A DNA stretch of 57,676 bases from contig JAIXMR010000140.1 in the NCBI GenBank assembly GCA_025677835.1, forward strand, positions 1 to 57,676. The letters run 5' to 3'. The stretch is from Sporodiniella umbellata. Lineage: Eukaryota; Mucoromycota; Mucoromycetes; Mucorales; Rhizopodaceae. Shown here in pieces: positions 9,598-19,255 of this stretch (the first letter of the stretch is position 1; each line of letters opens with the position of its first letter). A program made the translations under genes and the position numbers. The notes below the pieces were generated by a model that was not told the origin of the DNA, searched no databases, and saw only the letters and a list, made by a program, of their open reading frames with translations.

Positions 9598-11176
9598 TTA
9601 TATAGTAAACCCGAGCATCACATTGTTTTGACCAGGTGTAACACGAGTGTTAGTGGTTTTCTTCATCGCTACTACTGCTCCATTCGTCTCTATCGGACTG
9701 CTAAGAAGGTAGTTTAGATTTGGATAGCGTCTGGTTATATTTACCGTTCTTTCTTCTGTGGAAAGCAAATAGGGGGGCTCCCATACCAAGATGTCGCCTG
9801 CATCAGAACCACTGTACAACTGTTGATGTGATTCCCGACTTTCAACGCATGTTACCCTCCCGTAAGCGCCTTTGAGCCTTTTTACCAGTTGACCGTCCAG
9901 CAGACGATAAATCAAGATCTGTCTATCGTTACTAGGCACATACAACAGCGGTGGCCAGACATCCGAGCCTGAAATGGCAGCATCAAAGCAAACCGATGTT
10001 TTGTTTCGCCACAAGGAGCCATAGTTAACAAACAGATGTTGCCCTGTGTAAGTGTCCCATAGTCTTATCTTTTCATCCAGGCCAAAAGAAACAAGGTGGT
10101 TTCCATCGGGTGTGATTGTTAACCCATGGATGCCTCGACGGTGTGCAGTCTCAAAAGAGAGGTCTGGATGTATATGGCTGCGTTAGACAGGTGTTTGGTG
10201 TGATTTTCATTTTACCTGAATTGTTCTGGTCAAAGGATTGGATACATGAAGACGCTTTTCTTATGTCCCATGCAAGCAATTTACCGTCCGCTCTAAAAAG
10301 AAGAAAAGTTACACTTGTTGTTTCTTTCTGGACTTACCCTCCAGAATATAAAACAAATTCTTGATTTGTAGACCATATACAAGATAGCACAGGTCCGTTG
10401 TGTCCAGTAAGCGAATGGGTAAATGCCCCGCTGTCCAAGTCGCATAATCTAATTCTGGGCTCATCCGCAGCAGCTATAGAAAAAGGCATTGAGTCATCTA
10501 AGCAGTAACGAAATAGCTCTCTTTACATGCAACAAGGGAGTGACTAGCGATGGACGACATGGCTTGGCTATGGACACGACATTCTAAATCAAACTCCTCC
10601 ACTGTCTATTTGATAGTTCAGTTTTCTTTTTTTTTTTTTTTTTTTTTTTTTACTTTCATTTCGTTTGTATCCCAAATTTTGATGACTGAATCATAGCCTG
10701 AGGTGATAAATAGGCCATTATCAGAAGGATACCAAGCGACTGAGGTGATGGTATAGCGGTGTCGGTGTTGTCTGATAGTATAAGGATCGACCCAAAAGAT
10801 ACACAAAGTCTTTTACCTTTTTGCACACGCAACAGGCTGGTATTTTTCTGTGGTTCGGTCCAAATCATAGATATGAATGGTACCGTTGCCTGCTCCTTCT
10901 AACAAACTGACGCTGCCAATGTCAATACTTTTTAAAAAAAAGGCACCTATTCTCTACATACTATTGCTGTTCTGTTCTGTCTATGCTAATACATGCCACG
11001 CCTCCTTTGGAAAACAGTCAGAAAAGTAAAACTTAGTCGCTTTTACCTCGATGACGAAAGGCAAATTGTTTTGTCTGACTCAATTCTAAATCATACACTC
11101 TCTTTGTCACTTCGGCTCTTTCAAGTATTCGAGGGTCAATCAGTCCATTCTTTCTCTTCTTTATTAAGCTGTACAT
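9598..11176 (-). CDS. ERCC8: CSA/ERCC8-type WD40 repeat protein (transcription-coupled repair)
   Basis: CSA is the WD40 substrate receptor of a CUL4-DDB1 ubiquitin ligase acting at stalled RNA polymerase II. Eight minus-strand exons, 11176-11047, 11004-10962, 10927-10817, 10771-10654, 10605-10527, 10473-10338, 10292-10216 and 10163-9598, give 419 aa. The family-specific start [21 protein letters not shown] mirrors the human 'DPLRLRRAESTRRVLGLEL'. WD units can be read at [80 protein letters not shown] and [16 protein letters not shown]. The segment [16 protein letters not shown] matches the human 'DVRRASGCLITLDQHN'. Intron 4 carries 25 T on the plus strand. Exons 2 and 7 are short (43 and 77 nt); the acceptor of exon 8 (TATACATCCAG) was chosen to keep frame. 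Confidence 0.93.
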
Positions 11177-11328
11177 TGAAATAACCCACTTTAAAAAAGA
11201 AAAAGAAAAAAAAAAAAAAAGATAACGCAAGTGAAATGATGATAATTTAAAATTCCGAATTTTATGCATTTCTGAGCGCTTTGTCTTTCTATTGTAATCA
11301 AATAAGGGTGTTTATTTATTCATTGGCT

Positions 11329-13196
11329 TTAGATTTGGGTCATTCTTTTCTGGGTATCGTCTTCAACTGAATGGGTGTCGTCATCTTCGGATACTATTTT
11401 ATCCGCCAGACTAGAGTTTTCGCTTGTAATATAAACCGGTCTCTTTTGCCTATAGACCACCTTGCTGTCCACCACGACCTGTTTGATCTGAGATCCTGGC
11501 GTGTCGTACATTGGCTCTAGCAAAAGGTTTTCCATGATCCGTCTCAATCCGCGTGCGCCCGTCTTTTTCTCCAATGCGAGCGCAGCAACAGCCTTGAGCG
11601 CGTTCTGACTGAATCTCAACTGAACGTTGTTCAGCTTGAACAAGGCTTCGTATTGCTTCAACAACGAGTTCTTGGGCTCTTTCAGCACACGTACAAGATC
11701 GGCTACCGCCAGGTTATTGACTGAGGTCACTACAGGAATTCTTCCTACAAATTCGGGTATAAATCCATACTTTATCAAATCGGCGGGTTCAACTGCACCC
11801 AGCAGATCGTCTGTTTCTTGTCCTTTTTCAGATTTCAGATATGCATCAAAGCCTATGGACTGATCGAAATGAGGCTTTAGATCAAGTCATGGTCTTAAAA
11901 CGTTCGTGTGCTTACTCCTTTTGCCATCCTGTCCCCTATCACTCTGTCGAGTCCGATAAAAGCACCGCTCAAGATAAACAGTATATTGCTGGTATCGACG
12001 GTATAGGTCTCCCCTTTCTGTGTACCTCCGTTGCCCGCAGCTGCACCTCTTTTGGGTGGGTTGGGTCCGGATTTATCCGTGATATTTACAGTCGTACCTT
12101 CCAGAATTCTCAATAGAGACTTTTTTTTAAAAAAAAAAAAAAAAATGTATGGTTACAGACCAAACTTTTGACACTCCCTCTTTTTCTACCTGCTGAACTC
12201 CTTCCCCAGATACATCTCTGGACGCTGTCTGAGCATCCGACCTTCGAGAGATCTTGTCAATCTCGTCAATAAACACAATGCCTGACTCTGCTCTCCTCAC
12301 ATCAAAATCACAGGCCTAAACAGACATGGCTTAGAAACACGCCTTGCCTCTTTTTCTTTACCTGAAGCAAACGTTGGATTACCGATTCTACATCTTCTCC
12401 TACGTACCCTGCCTGCGTAAATGGTGTGGCGTCTGACATGGAGAAAGGCACTTTTAATACTTGGGCCAAAGTTCTAGCCAATAGCGTTTTTCCTTTTTTT
12501 TTTTTTGTAAGTCAATCTTCTTTTTTTTTTTTTCATCTTCTTACCAGAACCTGTGGGACCCACGAGAAGCACATTGCTTTTATCGTGAACCGTATCGTCT
12601 ACCAACTCCACTGCTGGTTTTGGCTTGGTTTCGTCGTGTAATAATTTACCCCCTTCGGGACCGTGGCCTTCTGTGGGAGGATTCAGCCACGCACGTCTTT
12701 GGGAACCTAAGAGTTGCTTTTTAATATTCCAGTCAGACGGCGCGTGTACTCTATACCCGTCAAGGCCGGATGAGAAAAATAGCTATCTTCGGTCATGGAA
12801 GAAAGATGATATTCGGTCTGTAGATGGTCTTGCTCGGTCGCTGCCATTCGGTTCCTGTTGGCCCTCACCCGGTTATAGTGATTGAAAATGGCCACAGCCA
12901 ACGTTTTCTTGGCTCGGTCTTGTCCGATTACATACTCGTTTAGATGATCAACAATCTATGCAGTCTTTGTTTAGACAACAAAACACTGTCGATTTCTTGT
13001 TACTCACAGCGCGAGGATGGGTAACGGGCGTGCATTCGGAATGGCTCAAGGGGGTGCCTGTATCTTGGGTCGAATGCCCTAAACTCTCTAATCCAACCCG
13101 GTCGCTTCCATGGTATTCTGTGCTATGGTAAAGTCTTTTTCTTGCCAACATCGGTCGTAACAGCGACCTGGACTGCTGTAGTATTAAAAGTCTCAT
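11329..13196 (-). CDS. CLPX: Mitochondrial ClpX-type AAA+ unfoldase
   Basis: Seven minus-strand exons, 13196-13008, 12955-12757, 12706-12545, 12492-12362, 12315-12190, 12119-11916 and 11859-11329, give 513 aa. N-terminal [20 protein letters not shown] is a presequence. Motifs: Walker A GPTGSGKT (about 179-186), pore/AAA segment [12 protein letters not shown], Walker [11 protein letters not shown] (about 239-248), arginine-finger region [10 protein letters not shown], and sensor-2 GARGLR. No Cys4 zinc-binding domain is seen before the AAA+ module, unlike bacterial and animal ClpX. Exon 7 starts SIGFDAYL, so an IGF tripeptide (about 339-341) sits where ClpX binds ClpP. A Gly/Ala-rich insert ([10 protein letters not shown]) lies before that loop. 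Acceptors of exons 4 and 6 are preceded by A runs. Yeast has Mcx1 but no ClpP, so whether this one works with a peptidase is open. Confidence 0.95.
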
Positions 13197-13839
13197 TTGA
13201 AAGAAAAGAAAAAAAAAATGAGAAAGAACACAGAAATCTTCTTTCTCTCCCACACCCTTTATTGCTTTTTGGAAATCAGTCAATGGGGTGCATTACGTTT
13301 CGCTTGAACTATTAAAAGCCAGTATCGTCTCAAAAACATGAAATGAACCAGAACTCCAGAACTTTTCCTTTTGCCTTTTCTATTGCTTTGAAAATAGCCT
13401 AAAACGGACTCAGCATGTTGGTTTATGCAACTTTTTTACCACCATTTTCAATTGGAATTTGGTACCCGATTGGATTCAAACATACAAGCATCACAGTCAA
13501 GACTGAGCCTCTCATTTTCTATCTTTTTTTTTTTTTTTTTTTTTTTTTTTCGGTGGTTGTTAGGCGCCTGCTCAAGGAACGGTTGCAATCCATGGCCCCT
13601 CCCAGGGACATGGAACTCCGATTTTATTTTAAAAGTCCTACGTGCGACACAATCCGACAGTGGGTGTTTGTAGTGGGTGCGCGTTCGTTTACGTATGGAG
13701 AGTGAGGAGAAGTGCAAGAGAAGCCAAAGTAAGCAAAGTCCATGGATCCTTCTCTTTTTTCGTAAATAATAAGTAAAAACAAAAAAAACATGAAAAACCA
13801 TCCATCCATCCTTCTAAAGCACGTTACCACTAGACCACT
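13197..13839. promoter_or_regulatory. Divergent CLPX/RPS5 promoter region
   Basis: About 640 bp lies between divergently transcribed genes. It contains 26 T at about 13525-13550, which could exclude nucleosomes as poly(dA:dT) tracts do in yeast promoters. ORFs through the T tract are Phe-rich artefacts. The last 30 bp before the RPS5 ATG resemble a reverse-complemented tRNA 5' half (see findings). Confidence 0.45.
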
Positions 13840-14605
13840 ATGCCTGCCTTAGGTTTGCCCGCTAATGTCAGCGCTTCCGCCGATGGAACCCGTAGATTGT
13901 TTAACAAATGGACTTATGAAGAAGTCGAAGTCAAGGACATTTCCCTTCAAGACTATGTTCAAATCCGCCAACAAGTTTACTTGCCTCACACCGCCGGACG
14001 TTTCGCTGTTAAGCGTTTCCGTAAAGCTCAGGTAAAATAAAACAAGAATACGACCATTGGAATGTTTTTTTAAAAAAAAAGAAAATGCTTGTTTTGCATC
14101 GCCATCATGACCTTATAGTGTCCCATTGTCGAACGTTTGACCAACGCCTTGATGATGACCGGTCGTAACAACGGTAAGAAGTTGATGGCTGCTCGTATTG
14201 TTCAACACGCTTTTGAAATCATCCACTTGTTGACCGATGCCAACCCTCTTCAAATCTTGGTCGATGCCATCATCAACTGTGGTCCCCGTGAAGATTCCAC
14301 CCGTATTGGTTCTCAAGGTACCGTCCGTCGTCAAGCAGTCGATGTTTCTCCTCTCCGTCGTGTCAACCAAGCCATCTCTTTGTTGACCGTCGGTACCAGA
14401 GAATCCGCTTTCCGTAACGTCAAGACCGTGGCTGAATGTCTCGCTGATGAATTGATCAACGCCGCCAAGGGTTCTGCTAACTCTTATGCCATCAAGAAGA
14501 AGGACGAACTCGAACGTGTTGCCAAGTGTAAGTCTCTCTACATTACCAAATTTCACTCGTTATTGACTTTTTTTGATATACAAAATTTCTATAGCCAACC
14601 GATAA
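13840..14605 (+). CDS. RPS5: 40S ribosomal protein S5 (uS7)
   Basis: Three exons, 13840-14031, 14119-14527 and 14595-14605, give 203 aa. uS7 family sequence is clear throughout: [81 protein letters not shown] and [21 protein letters not shown]. The last exon supplies only 'SNR' and the stop (the codon is split T/CC), matching the universal C-terminal KSNR of eukaryotic S5. Codon use is strongly biased to GCC/GTC/AAG/CGT, as expected for a highly expressed gene. It is convergent with RPL35 downstream. Confidence 0.97.
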
Positions 14606-14906
14606 ATATCTGGACCCTATTATTCACTTCAATATATTTGTGTATCTGCGTGTATTCTCTCCTTTTTTTTTTTTTTTTTTTTCTGGGCAGCAGAATATCG
14701 GTTTCTGTACTAAAAAGAAAGGAATTGAAAAAAAGAAGCCAAAAAGCAGTAATTGAGATGAGAACAAAACTGCTTTTGTGTGTGGGTGTTTATGTACTTA
14801 TTTCTTTTGGAACGGGGATTGTCATTAAACAAAAGGTTCTCTGAACATCTCCAAAAAAGAGTTGGATAGCGATTAGGTTTAGTTTATTCAAAAAGGCTAC
14901 TACTTT

Positions 14907-15851
14907 TTAAGCCTTAACAGCATACTTGCGGAGAGGAAAGTGAGCCAACTTCTTTTGTTCGCGAACGGTCTTCTTGGACTTTTCAAAAGGAGTTAAAGCT
15001 CTACGCATAGCACGAGTCTTCTTGACACGCAGATCCAACGGAATATACTTTTTCTTTTGATAGAAGATGGCCAATTGTTCGCGTTGGGTTTGGTTGATCA
15101 CTGTCAAAACACGGGCAACGTTCTTACGAGCTTCACCACTTTTTTTTTTTTTTTTTTTTTTTTTAGAAAAATAGGCAAGAAAACATTAAAACCAAAATGC
15201 AAAATAAACAGAGCTCCAAAAAAAAAAAGTTTTGGTTTTTTTTTTTTTTATTGATTTACTTACACTTCTTGGCTTTTACCACCAGCAACCTTTTGAATAC
15301 GAACTTGAGCAAGAGCTTGCTTTTGTTCCTCAAGAACCTTTAAAAGTTCGGCCTTGTTCTTGTTACGGAGTTGGTGAGCTTTAACGATAGCCTGTTGGAA
15401 GTTGTTTATTGTGTTAATGCAATTCATTCATAAATATGAAAAAGAAGCAAATCCATCCTTCCATGCGTGCTTTATCTTTTCTTGAAATGTTGTATGCAAT
15501 TACAAGGATCAAGTGCGCATAAAACCTCAAACTGTAAAGAGTAATGCGACAACAGTATTAATCCCCCCCTTTTTTTTTTCTTTCTTTTTCTATGCATTGT
15601 ATCGTCTGCTTTTGTTTACGCATATATTTTTTCTTTTTTTTTTTTTTTTTTTTTCCAAAAGAAAATTGCTGCATTTATAATTTAGTCATCGATGCGTGTC
15701 AATGGTCTGCCTTGTTGCATATCAAGTGCTTTTGAATGTCGTTTTTTTTTTTTTTTTTTTTTTTTTGATTTTCTGAAGGCGCAACTTATTTTTGCCTCTT
15801 CTCTAAAGCTGATGTACGGATGGATGGATTGCTTCTTGCTCTATTTACCAT
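14907..15851 (-). CDS. RPL35: 60S ribosomal protein L35 (uL29)
   Basis: Proposed minus-strand exons are 15851-15849 (ATG only), 15391-15264 and 15138-14907, giving 120 aa, the standard length. Sequence is unmistakable: [69 protein letters not shown] and PLRKYAVKA at the end. Exon 2 begins directly with Ala2, so the initiator must come from an upstream exon. The first upstream ATG followed by GTAAAT is at 15851, giving a 457-nt intron with an AACAG acceptor. Yeast RPL35 genes also split just after the ATG. The acceptor of exon 3 is preceded by 24 consecutive A on the transcript strand, which is unusual. The exon-1 position is inference; exons 2 and 3 are secure. Confidence 0.9.
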
Positions 15852-16768
15852 TTGTAGAACTGTTGACAAATTTCAAAGGGAAGGTCTTTGACGGGACCTG
15901 AAGGTTTCATTTGAAGGGAAAGCTTCAAGTCCGTGACGTTTTAAATTGAGATCCCGACCTTGGAAAACCCTTAGTCAAGGACGATCCCTCTTTTTATTCG
16001 ATGTAAATATGGATTTAGAAACAGAAAGGTTCGAGTATGTATTAAATTCCCTTTTTTTTTAATCAACTTTTATTGTAAGAAATTAGAAGTTCGTTTATAC
16101 ACAATTGTAAAGGAGTGAACTTTAATTTTAAAATAAAGTCTACATGCTATCAATTGAATACAAAAGCAAAGGTTTTTTTTTTTTAAAAAAAAAAAAAGGG
16201 GGGGCTGTATTTATTAGACCTTTGACGACCAAATCAAAGCATCTAGACTTTACAAGCCGCCCCTTTCCCTCTCTCCCAAAAAAAGTGTATTTTTCAAAGC
16301 AACACTCAAACAATGTCCTCGCTTCTATCACCAAATCTTGAGGGCGTATCAAGAGTGATCTTTCGTTTGGCTGTTAAAGCCATTTACAGTATCTTGTGCT
16401 GTTTTGAAAAAATCCAGACCTTAACACACTGTGACCAAAAAAAGAAAAGAAAGATTAACATTGGAAAATATCAGTTTTAGTTTCGTATAAGTTAGGGAAA
16501 AGTCCAACAAACAAAGCCTTTTTTTTTTTTTTTTTTTTTTACTATTTTTCGAGCTGACTGTTCTTATTGATGTTTAAAGTATAGAGAATAATTGCAAAAA
16601 AAAAAAAAAAGCGAATGCCTGAAAACGACAGTAAAATTGACTGAAGTATACTGATTAACTATAGTAAATGAGCCCAATACAAGACACCATAGGAACGGAA
16701 ATATTGCAACATTTTATTGATCTTGATTACAATTCTTGAGTGGGTTTTGTTTGGCATGTATACAGGTT
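15852..16768. other. AT-rich spacer upstream of RPL35
   Basis: No gene is supported. It contains poly-T/poly-A runs (about 16053-16060, 16172-16197 as T then A, 16519-16540, 16597-16610). A 55-codon ATG ORF from 16312 on the plus strand has no recognisable features. G+C drops visibly from here onward. Confidence 0.45.
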
Positions 16769-18026
16769 TTTTAATCATCGCCCTTGGAGATATTGCTCAC
16801 CCAGTTGCTTCAATTGGTCTTTCATCCTAAAAGAATTTGCCAATATTGGGCGACTCTGTTTTTTTTTTTGACAGTATCGATACCGAACAGACATAATCCA
16901 CTAGATCTTATAGACAATTCCTTTCTGAACTCGCACCATCCAATTCGGTAGCTGAGAGTTAGCAAGGAGGCCAGGGCAAGAGATAGTATTTAATTATTAT
17001 CCCTACCCACTCACATAGCCTAGGACTATAACAGGTCTTGATATTGTCCTTCATCGAATAGTGAAGTCAGTTTTATATCTGTCCAGGTTTTCAACAAAAT
17101 CTTGAACAGACCTTACAAAAATCCGGGCTAAAGTAGACTACAGTAGCGCGAGCATATGAGACTATAAACATACCATCAAATGTCTTGAGGTATTTACGTC
17201 TTTACTAATAGCTTTCACTTGATATGATTCCACGCTGTTAGGGAGAACATATAAAATGATTGTATTGACTCAATTTTTCGTCTTAGTTTTAAAGATGAGA
17301 CCAGTAGTGAGGTTATTGTTTAGCATTCAAATGATGGCTTCTCTGCGCTTTTCTTTTATCTACTTTTCGTCTGTATTGCCATGACAGATAAGACCTCTTT
17401 TGACAGTCGCCAAAGGCACCCCAGTTTCGCCCAGTATCTCTCATTGTAAACTTCAAATAGAGTATATCCATTTTGGTTATCGAATTGCGAGCTGCTTTGA
17501 CACAGAAAACTTGACAGAATGATGGCACTTTTCCGCTACTGCTCTGTTGGTTTGAGTGAGGGGTATCCGTGCTTATTTTTTGTATATGGTGGTAAAGTTT
17601 TTGAAGAAAGAAAAAAAAGACCTAAAGTGACATCCGAATGCTTTCAAAAATTTTCTCAAAAATAGAAGAAGCATATTTGGCAGTCTGAGGTAAACACTTT
17701 TGATGTCTTCTTTACTTATTCTGTAAGGAAAGCTCCCAATTTGGACTCTACAAAAACAACTCCAACACTCCAAAAATCACTTGCATTTCCGCTTCTCTAG
17801 CTAGTGCGATTAATGTTATTATCACACGCACGTATCCCTGAGCGCTATTCGTTTTTTTTTTTTTTTGAACACCATGGTCAGTGTATCCGTATATGTGTTC
17901 TAGCATTCTGTAATATTCGGGACCGACTGTACGTGAAGTACGACAGCTGTAGCCCAGGGTGGACCTCAAAATTTTACTGCCAATTTTGTTTGTGAATCGA
18001 AGCTTTGAATGTACTTTGGTCCACAC
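16769..18026 (-). pseudogene. Decayed remnant of a spliced gene, family not recognised
   Basis: Several coding-like blocks run in order on the minus strand: 18026-17800 (TLGYSCRTSRTVGPEYYRML then EHIYGYTDHGV), 17528-17313 (MRDTGRNWGAFGDCQKRSY, LSWQYRRKVDKRKAQRSHH), about 17239-17060 (ESYQVKAISKDVNTSRHLM, a GTATGT donor, then STLARIFVRSVQDFVENLDR) and 16817-16769 (MKDQLKQLGEQYLQGR, stop, after a TTTTAG acceptor). Stops and frame breaks separate the blocks and no continuous model can be made. It may be a member of one of the large lineage-specific gene families of mucoralean genomes, some TE-associated. That is memory-based and not checkable here. Confidence 0.35.
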
Positions 18027-18832
18027 GTACGGCTTTTTATTTTATTTTTTTGCGAAAGAAAGCATAAGGGCTGTACATATATATGTGTTTGTGTGTAGTG
18101 AAACTGAGTTTAGACTATAATAGTAATGTTAAAAGTATAAATTAAGTACAACTTTCGTACCTTTGTTACACGTCAATTAACAGCTCATTTCAAAAAAAAA
18201 AAAGAAACGGGTAAAATCATGTTTAACGAGCATCTCTCTTGCTGAGGATCTCCTCTGGTAAAAAAAAAGCTCCATTGATATAAAAGAGAAAAGGCATGGA
18301 CAATGCTTCTTTTTTTTTCTCGTAAAAGACTGCAGCTCTCTTTATTTTTGTACGTCATTTGATATTGAAGGAACTTGTTCATAAAGTCTAATTGAATCAC
18401 AGTTCATTAAGGAGACTGTGTTGAAAAAGGTTTTTCTAAATAGATGAAGTCTATGCATTCATCATGAAAGACCTCCAGTCTTTCAATGTCAAGCAGCTTG
18501 TTCATTCAAGCTCCCCTTTTTTATGTTCCTTGTTGATATTTACCCAAAAACAAGGATCCTTTTTATTATTTGAGTTCCCTCGCCAATATTTTGTACTCAG
18601 CAAAAGCGGACTGTCTTGAGTACAGAGCTCAAAAGGTTTTTTATTTTTATTTTTCTTTTTGAACTTTTATTCATCTTCTTCAATTCCCCTCCCTTTCTCT
18701 GTCCCCTCCCCCCCTCCCCTTAATTTTTTTTATCTTTTTATTTTTTTAATATTTTTTATTTTTCTTTCTACCAACTAAAGACAAGAAAAAAAAAAAAACT
18801 CCTTTCCTTTGATAAAAAAAAAAAAAAGAAAC

Positions 18833-19255
18833 ATGAAGCTGGAAAATTCATCTATTTTTCTTACCGTTTTAATTGTCTTATTTCAATGTTCAGTTGTATT
18901 TGCACAGAATCCAACAGGTATTCCACTATCGCCCACAACAAATTCAGACCAAGGATTTGATGCGAGTGGAAACATGGTAAAAGAAAACCAGGAGAGTTGG
19001 TTAAAACAGCACAATCGATTTGTCTTTATCATCATCATTGCTCTTTTCTTTGTCGCCCTACTTATTTGGTATATCGCCCGAAGCATTCGCGGTATGCGTC
19101 AAAGATTAGCTCAAGACAATCAACAGAACATGACCATGCTTCAAAACTCGAGCGGACGTACCGACATCTCAGAAACTATCACCGTTCCTTCTGACAGCTT
19201 TCATAAACTCCCAGACTACTCTTCACAAAAAGTAGAGTACACACACCGTTATTAA
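18833..19255 (+). CDS. Small type I membrane protein with signal peptide, unknown function
   Basis: A single exon of 140 codons plus stop. The N-terminus has a signal peptide (hydrophobic core IFLTVLIVLFQCSVVFAQ, cleavage probably after VFA). A short Pro/Ser/Thr-rich ectodomain (PTGIPLSPTTNSDQG) follows, then one transmembrane helix (FVFIIIIALFFVALLIWYIA, about 64-83), a basic stop-transfer RSIRGMRQR, and a Gln/Ser/Thr-rich cytosolic tail with possible phosphosites ending YTHRY. A C/T-rich tract at about 18660-18780 and A runs directly precede the ATG, a promoter pattern common in fungi. I do not recognise the family; the layout recalls small fungal plasma-membrane or wall-sensor-like proteins, but this one is very short. 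Confidence 0.75.
   Translation: MKLENSSIFLTVLIVLFQCSVVFAQNPTGIPLSPTTNSDQGFDASGNMVKENQESWLKQHNRFVFIIIIALFFVALLIWYIARSIRGMRQRLAQDNQQNMTMLQNSSGRTDISETITVPSDSFHKLPDYSSQKVEYTHRY

Noticed and set aside
13415..13705. Plus-strand ORF of 96 codons through a poly-T run
   Set aside because: The frame is held open by Phe codons of the T tract; the rest has no protein-like conservation and lies in the CLPX/RPS5 promoter region.
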